Below are positions 44,804-52,849 of a stretch of 64,000 nucleotides of DNA, one piece after another. The translations under genes were made by a program, and so were the position numbers. Position 1 is the stretch's first letter. The number at the start of each line of letters is the position of its first letter. Below the pieces are notes generated by a model. The model was not told the DNA's origin. It was given only the letters and a program-made list of their open reading frames with translations, and did not search any database. The stretch covers positions 1 through 64,000 of the forward strand of contig NZ_CALGPC010000015.1 of NCBI RefSeq assembly GCF_937960835.1, in the 5' to 3' direction. Source of the stretch: an uncultured Ferrovibrio sp. (GTDB lineage: Bacteria; Pseudomonadota; Alphaproteobacteria; Ferrovibrionales; Ferrovibrionaceae).

Positions 44804-45577
44804 CTACAACGTACGGGTAAGCCCCCCGTCCACGTCGAGGATTGCGCCTTGTAAATAGGACGCTCTAGCAGAAGAAAGATAAGCTACAGCTTCTGCAATT
44901 TCCGCGGGTTCGCCGAACCGCGCCACCCCCATGGCGCGCGGCATGCGGCGGGCTGCCTCGGCTTCGTCGATCCCCTGCTCCTGAGCGAAGTTGCGGATAC
45001 GGACCTGCAACCGGTCTGTCGCTATGGTGCCTGGATTGATTGCATTGACCCGGACGCCATCGTTGACGCCGCGATCAGCCAGCACCTTGGTCAGATTGAG
45101 CAAGGCGGCATTGACCGAACCGCCGATGCCGAATTCCGCACTGCCGGTGCGGCCGCCGACGCCTACGATATTGACGATGGCCCCCTGACTGGCTTTGAGC
45201 AGCGGCCAGGCGGCACGGCATAGCCGCATCGCGCCGAAGAATTTCAAGGCGAAGCCATCGGTCCAATCCTCGTCCGTCAACGTCAGAAAATCACCCCGCT
45301 TGGTGGCACCGGCATTGTTGACCAGCAGGTCCAGCTTGCCGAACCGCTTTTCGGCAGCGGTCACCAGCGCCGTCGCGGCGGCGGGTTCGCGCAGGTCGGC
45401 GGCATGGACCAGACATTCGGTCTTCAGCCCGGAGGCTATCTGCTCCAGCAGGTCCCGAGAACGTGCAGCCAATACCAGCTTCATACCTTCGCTGGCTAAA
45501 GTTTCGGCAATGGCACGGCCTATGCCCTTGCTGGCACCGGTGACGATGGCGACCTTCCCGGCCAATTCCAAATCCAT
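44804..45577 (-). CDS. SDR family protein lacking the YxxxK catalytic pair
   Basis: A short-chain dehydrogenase/reductase fold protein of 257 residues. The cofactor motif is VTGASKGIGRAIAE and the NNAG motif is present in LVNNAGATK. At the place of the catalytic Tyr-x-x-x-Lys the sequence reads FGIGGSVNAALLNLTK, so both residues are missing. The C-terminus (YLQGAILDVDGGLTR) is normal. Either the protein uses other residues or it is not an oxidoreductase. It is divergent from the next SDR gene, with 70 nt between them. Confidence 0.85.
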   Translation of the reverse strand: MDLELAGKVAIVTGASKGIGRAIAETLASEGMKLVLAARSRDLLEQIASGLKTECLVHAADLREPAAATALVTAAEKRFGKLDLLVNNAGATKRGDFLTLTDEDWTDGFALKFFGAMRLCRAAWPLLKASQGAIVNIVGVGGRTGSAEFGIGGSVNAALLNLTKVLADRGVNDGVRVNAINPGTIATDRLQVRIRNFAQEQGIDEAEAARRMPRAMGVARFGEPAEIAEAVAYLSSARASYLQGAILDVDGGLTRTL

Positions 45578-45647
45578 GTTTCCTCCCGTGGTGTAACCCT
45601 GCCGCTTCGGGCTAGTCTAACTGGCAAAGCAATGCAAGGGAGGAAGC

Positions 45648-46526
45648 ATGTTCCGCACGGATCTGTTCAAAGGCAAGCGAATCCTGATAACCGGCGGCGG
45701 CACCGGCCTGGGGAAGGCGATGGCCCGCCGGTTCATGGAACTAGGCGCCGAACTCCATATCTGCGGCCGGCGCGAAGGTGTGCTGCAGGAGGCAGCCAAG
45801 GAACTCGCGGACGCCACCGGCGGCAAGATCTACACCTATCCTTGCGACATTCGTGTCGCCCAGGCGGTGGACGACATGATCGGCACTATATGGCAGCAGC
45901 ATGGGCCGCTCGATGGCTTGGTGAACAATGCTGCCGGCAATTTCATCTCGCGCACCGAAGATCTAAGTCCGCGCGGCTTTGACGCCATCGCCAATATCGT
46001 GCTGCATGGCAGCTTCTATGTGACGCAGGCCGTCGGCAAGCGCTGGATTGCCGAGCAGCGCGGCGGCAGCATCATCTCTATTGTCACCACCTGGGTCTGG
46101 ACCGGCTCTGCCTTCGTCGTGCCATCCGCCATGTCGAAAGCCGGCATCGCGGCGATGACCCAATCGCTGGCCGTCGAATGGGGGCCAAAGGGTATCCGCG
46201 TCAATGCCATCGCCCCTGGCCCCTTCCCGACCGAGGGCATGACCAAACGGCTGGCGCCGACCGAGGCGCTGGAGAAGCGTATGATCTCAGCCATTCCGAT
46301 GCGCCGCGTGGGCAATATGCCGGAGCTAGCCAATCTGGCTGCCTTTCTGATGAGTGACGAGGTCGGCTACATCACCGGCGAAGTAATCGCCATCGATGGC
46401 GGGCAATGGCTGAACGGCGCTGGCGGCTTCGGCGCATTGACCGATCTGTCGGATGCCGAATGGCAGGAGATTCGCGCCGCCATCGCAGCGACCAACGCTA
46501 AAGACAAAGCGCAGAGGACGGTCTAG
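45648..46526 (+). CDS. SDR family oxidoreductase, 2,4-dienoyl-CoA reductase-like
   Basis: A protein of 292 residues close to the mitochondrial and peroxisomal type of 2,4-dienoyl-CoA reductases, NADPH enzymes of unsaturated fatty acid breakdown. The cofactor loop is ITGGGTGLGKAMA, and NNAAGNF follows. The active-site block TGSAFVVPSAMSKAG has the Ser-x-x-x-Lys form characteristic of this group rather than Tyr-x-x-x-Lys. The C-terminus ends with a TGEVIAIDGGQWLNG stretch. GGAGG lies 4-5 nt before the ATG. Confidence 0.88.
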   Translation: MFRTDLFKGKRILITGGGTGLGKAMARRFMELGAELHICGRREGVLQEAAKELADATGGKIYTYPCDIRVAQAVDDMIGTIWQQHGPLDGLVNNAAGNFISRTEDLSPRGFDAIANIVLHGSFYVTQAVGKRWIAEQRGGSIISIVTTWVWTGSAFVVPSAMSKAGIAAMTQSLAVEWGPKGIRVNAIAPGPFPTEGMTKRLAPTEALEKRMISAIPMRRVGNMPELANLAAFLMSDEVGYITGEVIAIDGGQWLNGAGGFGALTDLSDAEWQEIRAAIAATNAKDKAQRTV

Positions 46527-46715
46527 CGACGGGCAGTAGATGCTAGCTGCGCCTTGCGCCGATCAGAGAAAATAATATGCCCCGATCCAATAATTTCATG
46601 AGAAAACATTGCAATTTCAATGAAATGCCCCAAGCCTGAGGCTTCGCTTTAACCCGACATGGGGGCAAAATGGTTGTGTCGTTCGACCAGCAACCAGAGC
46701 GCAGCAGAGGATAAA

Positions 46716-48149
46716 ATGAGCAGCGATACGACAACCCGCCTGGAGCATGACTCGCTCGGTGAGATGGCGATCCCGGCCAATGCCTATTATGGCATCCAAA
46801 CCAAGCGGGCCCTCGACAACTTCCATATCTCGGGCGTCGGCATCAATCATTATCCGAATCTGATCCGCGCCTTCGGCATGGTGAAGAAAGCCTGTGCCGC
46901 CGCCAACAAGAAACTCGGCTATCTCGAGCCGGAGAAATACAAAGCCATCGCCAAGGCCTGCGACGAATTGATCGACGGCAAGCTGCATGAATGGTTCAGC
47001 ATCGACGTCTTCCAGGGCGGTGCCGGCACCTCGACCAACATGAATGCCAACGAGGTGATCGCCAATCGCGGCCTGGAGCTGATGGGTTATCACAAGGGCG
47101 AATATCAGCACCTGCATCCCAATGACGACGTCAATCTGTCGCAATCGACCAATGACGTCTACCCCACTGCCGTGCGCCTTGCAGTCTTGCTCAGCCATAC
47201 CGAGCTGATGAGAGCGCTGGACGGGCTGGCTTATGAGTTCCGCCAGCGCGGCGTAGAATTCGCCGATATCATCAAGCTTGGCCGTACCCAGCTGCAAGAT
47301 GCGGTACCGATGACGCTGGGCCAGGAATTCGAGGCCTTTGCCATCAACATTAAGGAAGATGTCGCGCGCGGCGACGAGATCGTGAAGCTGTTCCGGGAGG
47401 TCAATCTGGGTGGCACGGCAGTCGGCACCGGGATCAACACCGAGCCGGAATATTCCAACCTTGCCATCGAGGAACTGACCCGGATCAGCGGAATCGAGAT
47501 GGTTCGTGCCGCCAACCTGATCGAAGCCAGCTGGGACATGGGCGCCTTCGTGCTCTATTCCGGCATGCTGAAGCGTATCGCCGTGAAGCTGTCGAAGATC
47601 GCCAACGACCTGCGGCTGCTCTCGTCCGGACCGCGCGGTGGCCTGGGCGAAATCTCCCTGCCGCCGATGCAACCCGGTTCCTCGATCATGCCGGGTAAGG
47701 TCAATCCTGTGATCCCGGAGGTGGTCAATCAGGTCTGCTTCCAGGTGATAGGCAAGGACATGGCCGTAACCATGGCCGCCGAAGCCGGTCAGTTGCAGCT
47801 TAACGTGATGGAACCGCTGATCGTCTACAACGTGCTCAGTTCGATGCAGCTCCTCGCACGCGCCTCACGGACCTTGGCCGAGAAATGTGTCAGCGGTATT
47901 CAGGCCAATGCCGAGAATGCCAAACGCCATGTGGAAGCGAGTGTCGGCATCGTCACCGCCCTCAATCCGTATATCGGCTACGAGAAATCGGCGGCGGTGG
48001 CCAAGGAATCGCTCAAAACCGGCCGCACCGTGCGTGAGCTGGTGGTCGAGAAAGGCTGGCTCACCGAGGAGCAGCTTGACGACATCCTCGATGTCGCCAA
48101 GCTGACGGCGCCGCGGCGCCGCGGCCGCAAGATCGTCGCGCCGCAGTAA
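46716..48149 (+). CDS. aspA: Aspartate ammonia-lyase
   Basis: Aspartase splits L-aspartate into fumarate and ammonia; the protein has 477 residues and belongs to the fumarase/aspartase superfamily. It starts TRLEHDSLGEMAIPANAYYGIQT, the usual opening of aspartases rather than class II fumarases. The flexible catalytic loop GSSIMPGKVNP is at residues 321-331 and holds the general-base serine and the lysine. The site-B region NDDVNLSQSTNDVYP is also intact. AGAGG lies 5 nt before the ATG. The gene ends 4 nt from a convergent MFS gene with no terminator between them. Confidence 0.92.
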   Translation: MSSDTTTRLEHDSLGEMAIPANAYYGIQTKRALDNFHISGVGINHYPNLIRAFGMVKKACAAANKKLGYLEPEKYKAIAKACDELIDGKLHEWFSIDVFQGGAGTSTNMNANEVIANRGLELMGYHKGEYQHLHPNDDVNLSQSTNDVYPTAVRLAVLLSHTELMRALDGLAYEFRQRGVEFADIIKLGRTQLQDAVPMTLGQEFEAFAINIKEDVARGDEIVKLFREVNLGGTAVGTGINTEPEYSNLAIEELTRISGIEMVRAANLIEASWDMGAFVLYSGMLKRIAVKLSKIANDLRLLSSGPRGGLGEISLPPMQPGSSIMPGKVNPVIPEVVNQVCFQVIGKDMAVTMAAEAGQLQLNVMEPLIVYNVLSSMQLLARASRTLAEKCVSGIQANAENAKRHVEASVGIVTALNPYIGYEKSAAVAKESLKTGRTVRELVVEKGWLTEEQLDDILDVAKLTAPRRRGRKIVAPQ

Positions 48150-48153
48150 GGCG

Positions 48154-49404
48154 TCAAATACCGGTGATGCGGGTGGCGTTGTGATGCCAGCGCGTGGCCA
48201 GCCAGAAAGCGCCGAGGCCCATCAGGCTGACCGCCAGCGCCATCCATAGCACTGCGTCGTAGCTGCCGCTCGCCTCCCAAAGCAGGGCGAAAAGCACTGC
48301 TGCCGTGGTGCGCGGCAGCGCCACGGCGATCACCAGCGCACCTGAAGCAACGCCATAGCCATAAGCGCTGAGATATTCGATGACGCTGTTGGTGCGCACT
48401 AGCGTTAGCAACCCCGTGCCGATGCCGTAAATCATCGCATAGACGAACAACTCAAGCGTACCGAAATAGCTGCTGAGTCCTAGCAGGGCCACGCCTATGG
48501 TCATCAGGGTGAAGGCGAAAAGGCCATAACCGGCGTTCGAGACGCGACCGCCGATCATCAAAAGGACGAAACGGGCCGCCACCTGACTGGGGCCATGCAT
48601 TGCCATGACAGCGACGATAAGGCTCATCGGGTGTCCCCGTTCCAGCAGCAGCGGGATGAAATGGAAGGTAATGCCGTTGCCGATGAAGGTATGAACGCTG
48701 AAAGCTGCGGCCAATGCCCAGAAGACCGGATTGCGCAGAGCATGCAACAGTGGCTTTCGCTCGATCATCGGCGTCGCGCCGGCAGCGGCGGCATCCTTCT
48801 GTCTCGCGCTGACAATGCCGCGTAGCACATAGGCGCTCACCATTCCCGGGATCAGGAAATGGATCAGCGCCAGCACGACCAGTGCCCATCGCCAGCCGAG
48901 CGTTTCGGTACATAGCGTGATAAACGGGATCGCCACCGAAGATGACAGGCCGCTCAGCAGCGTGATCAGGGTAATCGCCCTGCGGTGATCGGCTAGATTG
49001 GAAACGACGATATTGTAGGCGCTCTCGTTCAGCGTGCAGGCATGCACCAGGCCGATGCCAACCCAGATGGCATAGAAGACCGGCAGTGAAGAGGTCATCG
49101 CCCATGCCAGCAGCAGTAAAGCACCGCTACAGGCGCCGAGCACCATGAACCAGTAGCCGCCATAGCGATCGATCAGCGCGCCGACGGGGATGGCCACGAT
49201 ACTGGCGGAGAGCAGGCCGATGGTCAGTCCAGCATTGAGCTCGACTTTCGACCAGCCGAGCTCCTCCTGCATCGGCCCGATCAGCACTGCCAGCGAATAA
49301 TAGAGCGTGCCCCAGGAAACGAGCTGCCCAATGGCGATGCCCCAAATCAGGCGATGCGGAACAATCGCGGGATGGTCTCCCGACGGAGCGAAGCGCGGAA
49401 ACAT
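48154..49404 (-). CDS. MFS transporter
   Basis: A major facilitator superfamily permease of 416 residues with about twelve helices and a central cytoplasmic loop (around SARQKDAAAAGATPMIERKPLL). The loop between helices 2 and 3 contains GALIDRYGGYWFMV, the usual motif A. It resembles transporters near the oxalate/formate or monocarboxylate groups, but the cargo cannot be told. The ATG at 49404 lacks a good Shine-Dalgarno; an upstream ATG at 49470 would add 22 residues. It is convergent with aspA. Confidence 0.82.
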   Translation of the reverse strand: MFPRFAPSGDHPAIVPHRLIWGIAIGQLVSWGTLYYSLAVLIGPMQEELGWSKVELNAGLTIGLLSASIVAIPVGALIDRYGGYWFMVLGACSGALLLLAWAMTSSLPVFYAIWVGIGLVHACTLNESAYNIVVSNLADHRRAITLITLLSGLSSSVAIPFITLCTETLGWRWALVVLALIHFLIPGMVSAYVLRGIVSARQKDAAAAGATPMIERKPLLHALRNPVFWALAAAFSVHTFIGNGITFHFIPLLLERGHPMSLIVAVMAMHGPSQVAARFVLLMIGGRVSNAGYGLFAFTLMTIGVALLGLSSYFGTLELFVYAMIYGIGTGLLTLVRTNSVIEYLSAYGYGVASGALVIAVALPRTTAAVLFALLWEASGSYDAVLWMALAVSLMGLGAFWLATRWHHNATRITGI

Positions 49405-49539
49405 TGCAAACTGGGGCGAAGCGAGGCGGAGCGAGATGAATCGGTGGCGCGGGACGCCCCAGCTTACCATGACTGCGAAAATTTGCCCGCGCCATTCTCC
49501 TACTTCTGCGAGATTCTGGAGCCGACCAGGGTGGCTGCC

Positions 49540-50043
49540 CTATTCCTCCTCGCCGTCCATGGCGCGCGGATTGATCTCATTCTCGGCCATCTCGGTCATC
49601 TCGACATCGGCCTCCTTCTTCTCCTTGAGACTCTTGGCGAGCACCTTGGCCACTTTCTTCTCGCCCACCGCATCGGCATAGGCGGTCGCGGTTCCGTAAG
49701 CCGCAATGCCGTAATGGGCGATCCGCTGGATAGAGGCCAGCAAGGCGGCGTCCTTGACCTCGGGAGGCAACTTCTTCTGCGCCACCTCCTGGGCTTCCTC
49801 CAACAGGCCGCGCATGCCATGCGAGGTCTTAGCCCGAGCAGAGGTGCCCAGCTCATCAAAGACCGTCTCCAGGCGCTGCAACCGCTCGGCGCTGTAATCC
49901 ACCCCTTCCTGGCAAAGCCGTTTCAGCGATTTGGAGTTCGCCGCCCGAGCCAGCATTGGAAAAGTGCGTTTGAGCTGCCTGTCGGCAAAATAGAGATATT
50001 GCAGGTCGGCCACCAACAAGTCATGCAGACTCGCATTCGCCAT
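49540..50043 (-). CDS. Ferritin-like DUF892 (YciE/YciF) protein
   Basis: A helical bundle protein of 167 residues. It opens MANASLHDLLVADLQYLYFADRQL, the standard DUF892 beginning, and has a second half IQRIAHYGIAAYGTATAYAD with the His and Glu/Tyr positions of the diiron-like site. The C-terminus is very acidic. YciE/YciF proteins are induced under osmotic and general stress; no reaction is proven. GGAGG precedes the ATG by 5 nt. Confidence 0.9.
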   Translation of the reverse strand: MANASLHDLLVADLQYLYFADRQLKRTFPMLARAANSKSLKRLCQEGVDYSAERLQRLETVFDELGTSARAKTSHGMRGLLEEAQEVAQKKLPPEVKDAALLASIQRIAHYGIAAYGTATAYADAVGEKKVAKVLAKSLKEKKEADVEMTEMAENEINPRAMDGEEE

Positions 50044-50223
50044 GGTTTCCTCCGGAGTAACTTGCGTTCGACAGACAGAAACCGGCGCCTCGGCTATCGG
50101 TTCCGCTCCGGATCAGAAACGCAATCCCTATGGTTAATCGCGATTAACAACTCGGTCTTCGTTTTGGTGTAGGATCCGGCATCGCCCAGAACGGACGCCA
50201 CAGAATTTCCCAGGAGTACCAGA

Positions 50224-50985
50224 ATGGTCGCCTCCCTTTCCGCCGCAGCCGCAGTGTCGTCAATGCTAGCGGCCCCGAAAACGGCTCAGCCTTCGGCCTC
50301 CGCCGCTTTCAAGCAGCGCATGGCCGATGAGTCTGAACAGCGGCTGGAGGATATGCGCAAGGCCGTGGAAGCTCTGCGGCAACTCAAGAAAACCCCGCGC
50401 CAGCTGGAAGAGGAACGCAAGGCCCGCGCTCAGGAGCGCGTTGCGCAGATCAAGAAGCGCCTGGAGATGCTGAAGCAGATGGCGCGCATGATCGCTTCAA
50501 GCGGCAACAAGAAGGCGGCCGCGAACCTCGCCGCCGAGCTCAAGGCGCTCGCAAAGGAATTGTCCGGCCTGAGCGGTCAGCTTGGCACATCATCAGGTGG
50601 TCTGGCCGCCGGTAACACCGCCGAAGCAGGAACGGTCGCTGCGGCGGGCAACGTGACAGTGGAAACCCAAGGGCTGGCCGGCGCGAATCCCAGCGTTGAT
50701 CCGGGAACTGAAGACGGCAGTGGCGAAGGCGGCGTCGCTGAGCCCGAAAGCGCGGCCGATAGCGTCGAGGATCAGATCAAGGCCGATGCGGAGACGAATA
50801 TGGCCGCCCTCAAACTGGGGAGCGACGTTCAGGACGAAATCCGCAAGCTGAAAGAAAAGATCGAAGCGCTGCTGCAAAAGATGGAGCGGGTCGAGCGCAC
50901 CCAGAATCCCGAGCGTCAGAAAACCGTCGCCGTTTTTGAGATCGCGCTCGAAGCCACCGGCAGCAGCCTCGATATCGAAGCCTAG
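50224..50985 (+). CDS. Coiled-coil protein of unknown function, 253 residues
   Basis: Not recognised as a named family. CAGGAG lies 7 nt before the ATG. The N-terminus is alanine/serine-rich without an obvious cleavage pattern. Residues 38-115 form a strongly charged helix that should make a coiled coil, residues 116-180 are low in complexity (Gly, Ala, Glu), and residues 195-235 form a second coiled coil ending KIEALLQKMERVER. It could be a structural or flagellum-linked protein, but no neighbour supports a role. Confidence 0.65.
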   Translation: MVASLSAAAAVSSMLAAPKTAQPSASAAFKQRMADESEQRLEDMRKAVEALRQLKKTPRQLEEERKARAQERVAQIKKRLEMLKQMARMIASSGNKKAAANLAAELKALAKELSGLSGQLGTSSGGLAAGNTAEAGTVAAAGNVTVETQGLAGANPSVDPGTEDGSGEGGVAEPESAADSVEDQIKADAETNMAALKLGSDVQDEIRKLKEKIEALLQKMERVERTQNPERQKTVAVFEIALEATGSSLDIEA

Positions 50986-50992
50986 GACGCCC

Positions 50993-51898
50993 CTAGTCGA
51001 GCATGATCTCGCCATGACTGACAATCACCGCGCCACCGCCGACGCGGACCGCCGCCAGATGGTTGTCTGCGAGATCAGCCTCGACGGTGATCAGGCTAGG
51101 CCGTCCCATCGCCTCTCCCTGCCGTATCCGCCAGCGCCGGCTGCCACCAGCAGGCTGTTGCAGATCAACAAGTAGTCCGGCCAGCGCCGCCGATGCCGCG
51201 CCGGTCGCGGGATCCTCCGCGATACCCATGGCGGGGGCGAACATGCGCGCCTGTATCTCCTCTCCCTTCTTCCAGTCCGTCATGGTGAAGGCAAAAACAT
51301 GCGGCGCCGGGCCGGATGCAAGGCTATCGGTCCAGGCAGCAAGATCGATCCGGATCGCCGACAGAGCCTGCACATCCCGCAGCGGAATGAAGGTGAAGGG
51401 CACGCCAGCGCTATAAGTCAACGGCTCGACCTCGGACGCAATCGCATCCACAGGCAGGCTGAGAATCCGTGCCAGATCGGCACGGGCGGGTGGCACGCCC
51501 CCCCTTTCGGGCCGGCGCGGCACAGTGAAGACAGCCTGCCGGATGCCATCGCGGCTGGACAACGCCACCGGCACGGGACCGACCTTCTCCTCAATCACCA
51601 TGCTCTCCGTACCGGCAGGCAAGAGACCGCATTCCGCCAGCACGATCGCAGTTCCCACCGTCGGATGTCCGGCAAAAGGCAATTCCAATCCCGGCGTAAA
51701 GATGCGCATGGCGCAAGCGTGCTGCGCACTGGCCGGCGGCAGGACGAAAGTCGTTTCGCTTAGGTTGAACTCCCGGGCAATCCGCTGCATTTCGGCATCG
51801 GACAGGCCTTTGGCGTCGAGGATGACGGCCAAGGGATTACCGCCGAAGCGGCGGTTGGTGAACACATCGGCGGTAATGAAGCGGTAAGTTCTGGGCAT
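50993..51898 (-). CDS. PhzF family isomerase/epimerase
   Basis: A protein of 301 residues of the PhzF (diaminopimelate epimerase-like) fold. The opening YRFITADVFTNRRFGGNPLAV is the family signature, with the glutamate general acid/base in FNLSETTFV. Further blocks are FTPGLELPFAGHPTVG and EDPATGAASAALAG, where the second half-site lies. PhzF enzymes move double bonds or isomerise small amino acids; the true substrate here is unknown, and no phenazine genes are near. GGAGGG precedes the ATG. It ends 8 nt from the convergent coiled-coil gene. Confidence 0.92.
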   Translation of the reverse strand: MPRTYRFITADVFTNRRFGGNPLAVILDAKGLSDAEMQRIAREFNLSETTFVLPPASAQHACAMRIFTPGLELPFAGHPTVGTAIVLAECGLLPAGTESMVIEEKVGPVPVALSSRDGIRQAVFTVPRRPERGGVPPARADLARILSLPVDAIASEVEPLTYSAGVPFTFIPLRDVQALSAIRIDLAAWTDSLASGPAPHVFAFTMTDWKKGEEIQARMFAPAMGIAEDPATGAASAALAGLLVDLQQPAGGSRRWRIRQGEAMGRPSLITVEADLADNHLAAVRVGGGAVIVSHGEIMLD

Positions 51899-51979
51899 GA
51901 CGGGTACCCTCCTGCGCTCCCGTCTTGCCATAACCGGAGCCCCTCGCCCATCGCTACAATTGCAACAATCCAGGCGGCC

Positions 51980-52843
51980 TCAGCGGAACTGCGCCTCGGC
52001 GGTCATGGCCAGCGCGCCCTCCGCATCGGCAATCCACAAGGACAGCGTATCGTCGCTAAGCGGCTTGGCGCGCAGGAGGAAGGGCTGACCGTCCAGCACC
52101 GGCCGGCGACCACGGAAGGAGAAATCCAGCAGAGCCTGCCCCGGCCGCAAGCTGGCAGCGAAATCGACCAGCAGTGTAGCCAGCAAGGGCCCATGCACGA
52201 CCAGGCCCCCATAGCCTTCGGTCCGCATCGCATAATCGCGGTCGTAATGGATGCGGTGCCCATTGAAGGTCAGCGCCGAGTAGCGGAATAGCAGCACCGG
52301 ATCGGCGATAAAATTGTCTTCCCAGTGGTGATCGGCCGGCGCCGGTTCAGGCGGTGGCAGCGTACCGGCGCCATCGAGCTTCTCCTCGCGATAGACGATA
52401 TCGTGACGATCAGTGATGGCACGGGCGCCGGTCTCATCAAAAATCTCATGCCGCACGGTGACGAAAACCAGCCGCCCGCTGCGGCCCTTTTTCTCCACCG
52501 CGCTCTCGACCGTGGAAATGCGCCGCACCGGCATACCCAGCATCAGCGGCCTATGAAAGCCGATCCGACTCCCGGCCCACATGCGGCGCGTCTGACTGCC
52601 CCACAGCTTGCCGACATCGGGCAGGAAGCCGCCCAATGCGGGGTGGCCGTCACGTCCAAGCTGGCGCCGCGGCGCCACGGTCCAGAAATACAGCCAATGC
52701 CGCAGTGGCGGCAGCAAGGCGTTGTCACCGGTTACCGCCGGCTGGTCCAAAGCCGCCGCCAGGGCATTGGTTTTCTCGGGAGATAAAATGTCGGCGGCCT
52801 CTTCCGAGCCGCCGACCCAATCCTTCAGTTCAGGCTTCGCCAT
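51980..52843 (-). CDS. MaoC-like hydratase, mesaconyl-C4-CoA hydratase type
   Basis: A double hotdog protein of 287 residues. The C-terminal half carries the hydratase motif NGHRIHYDRDYA with the catalytic Asp/His arrangement and GGLVVHGPLLATLL. The N-terminal half, with PLRHWLYFWTV and HRPLMLGMPVRRIS, is the FAS1-like dehydratase half typical of mesaconyl-C4-CoA hydratase and HTD2-like proteins. The reaction would be reversible hydration of an enoyl-CoA. It starts 6 nt after the TipN-like gene stop and is presumably cotranscribed. Confidence 0.82.
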   Translation of the reverse strand: MAKPELKDWVGGSEEAADILSPEKTNALAAALDQPAVTGDNALLPPLRHWLYFWTVAPRRQLGRDGHPALGGFLPDVGKLWGSQTRRMWAGSRIGFHRPLMLGMPVRRISTVESAVEKKGRSGRLVFVTVRHEIFDETGARAITDRHDIVYREEKLDGAGTLPPPEPAPADHHWEDNFIADPVLLFRYSALTFNGHRIHYDRDYAMRTEGYGGLVVHGPLLATLLVDFAASLRPGQALLDFSFRGRRPVLDGQPFLLRAKPLSDDTLSLWIADAEGALAMTAEAQFR

Positions 52844-52849
52844 GCCGGA

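Noticed and set aside
46097..46147. Missing catalytic tyrosine in the second SDR protein as a defect
   Set aside because: The FVVPSAMSKAG block is normal for the 2,4-dienoyl-CoA reductase group, which uses a different residue arrangement.
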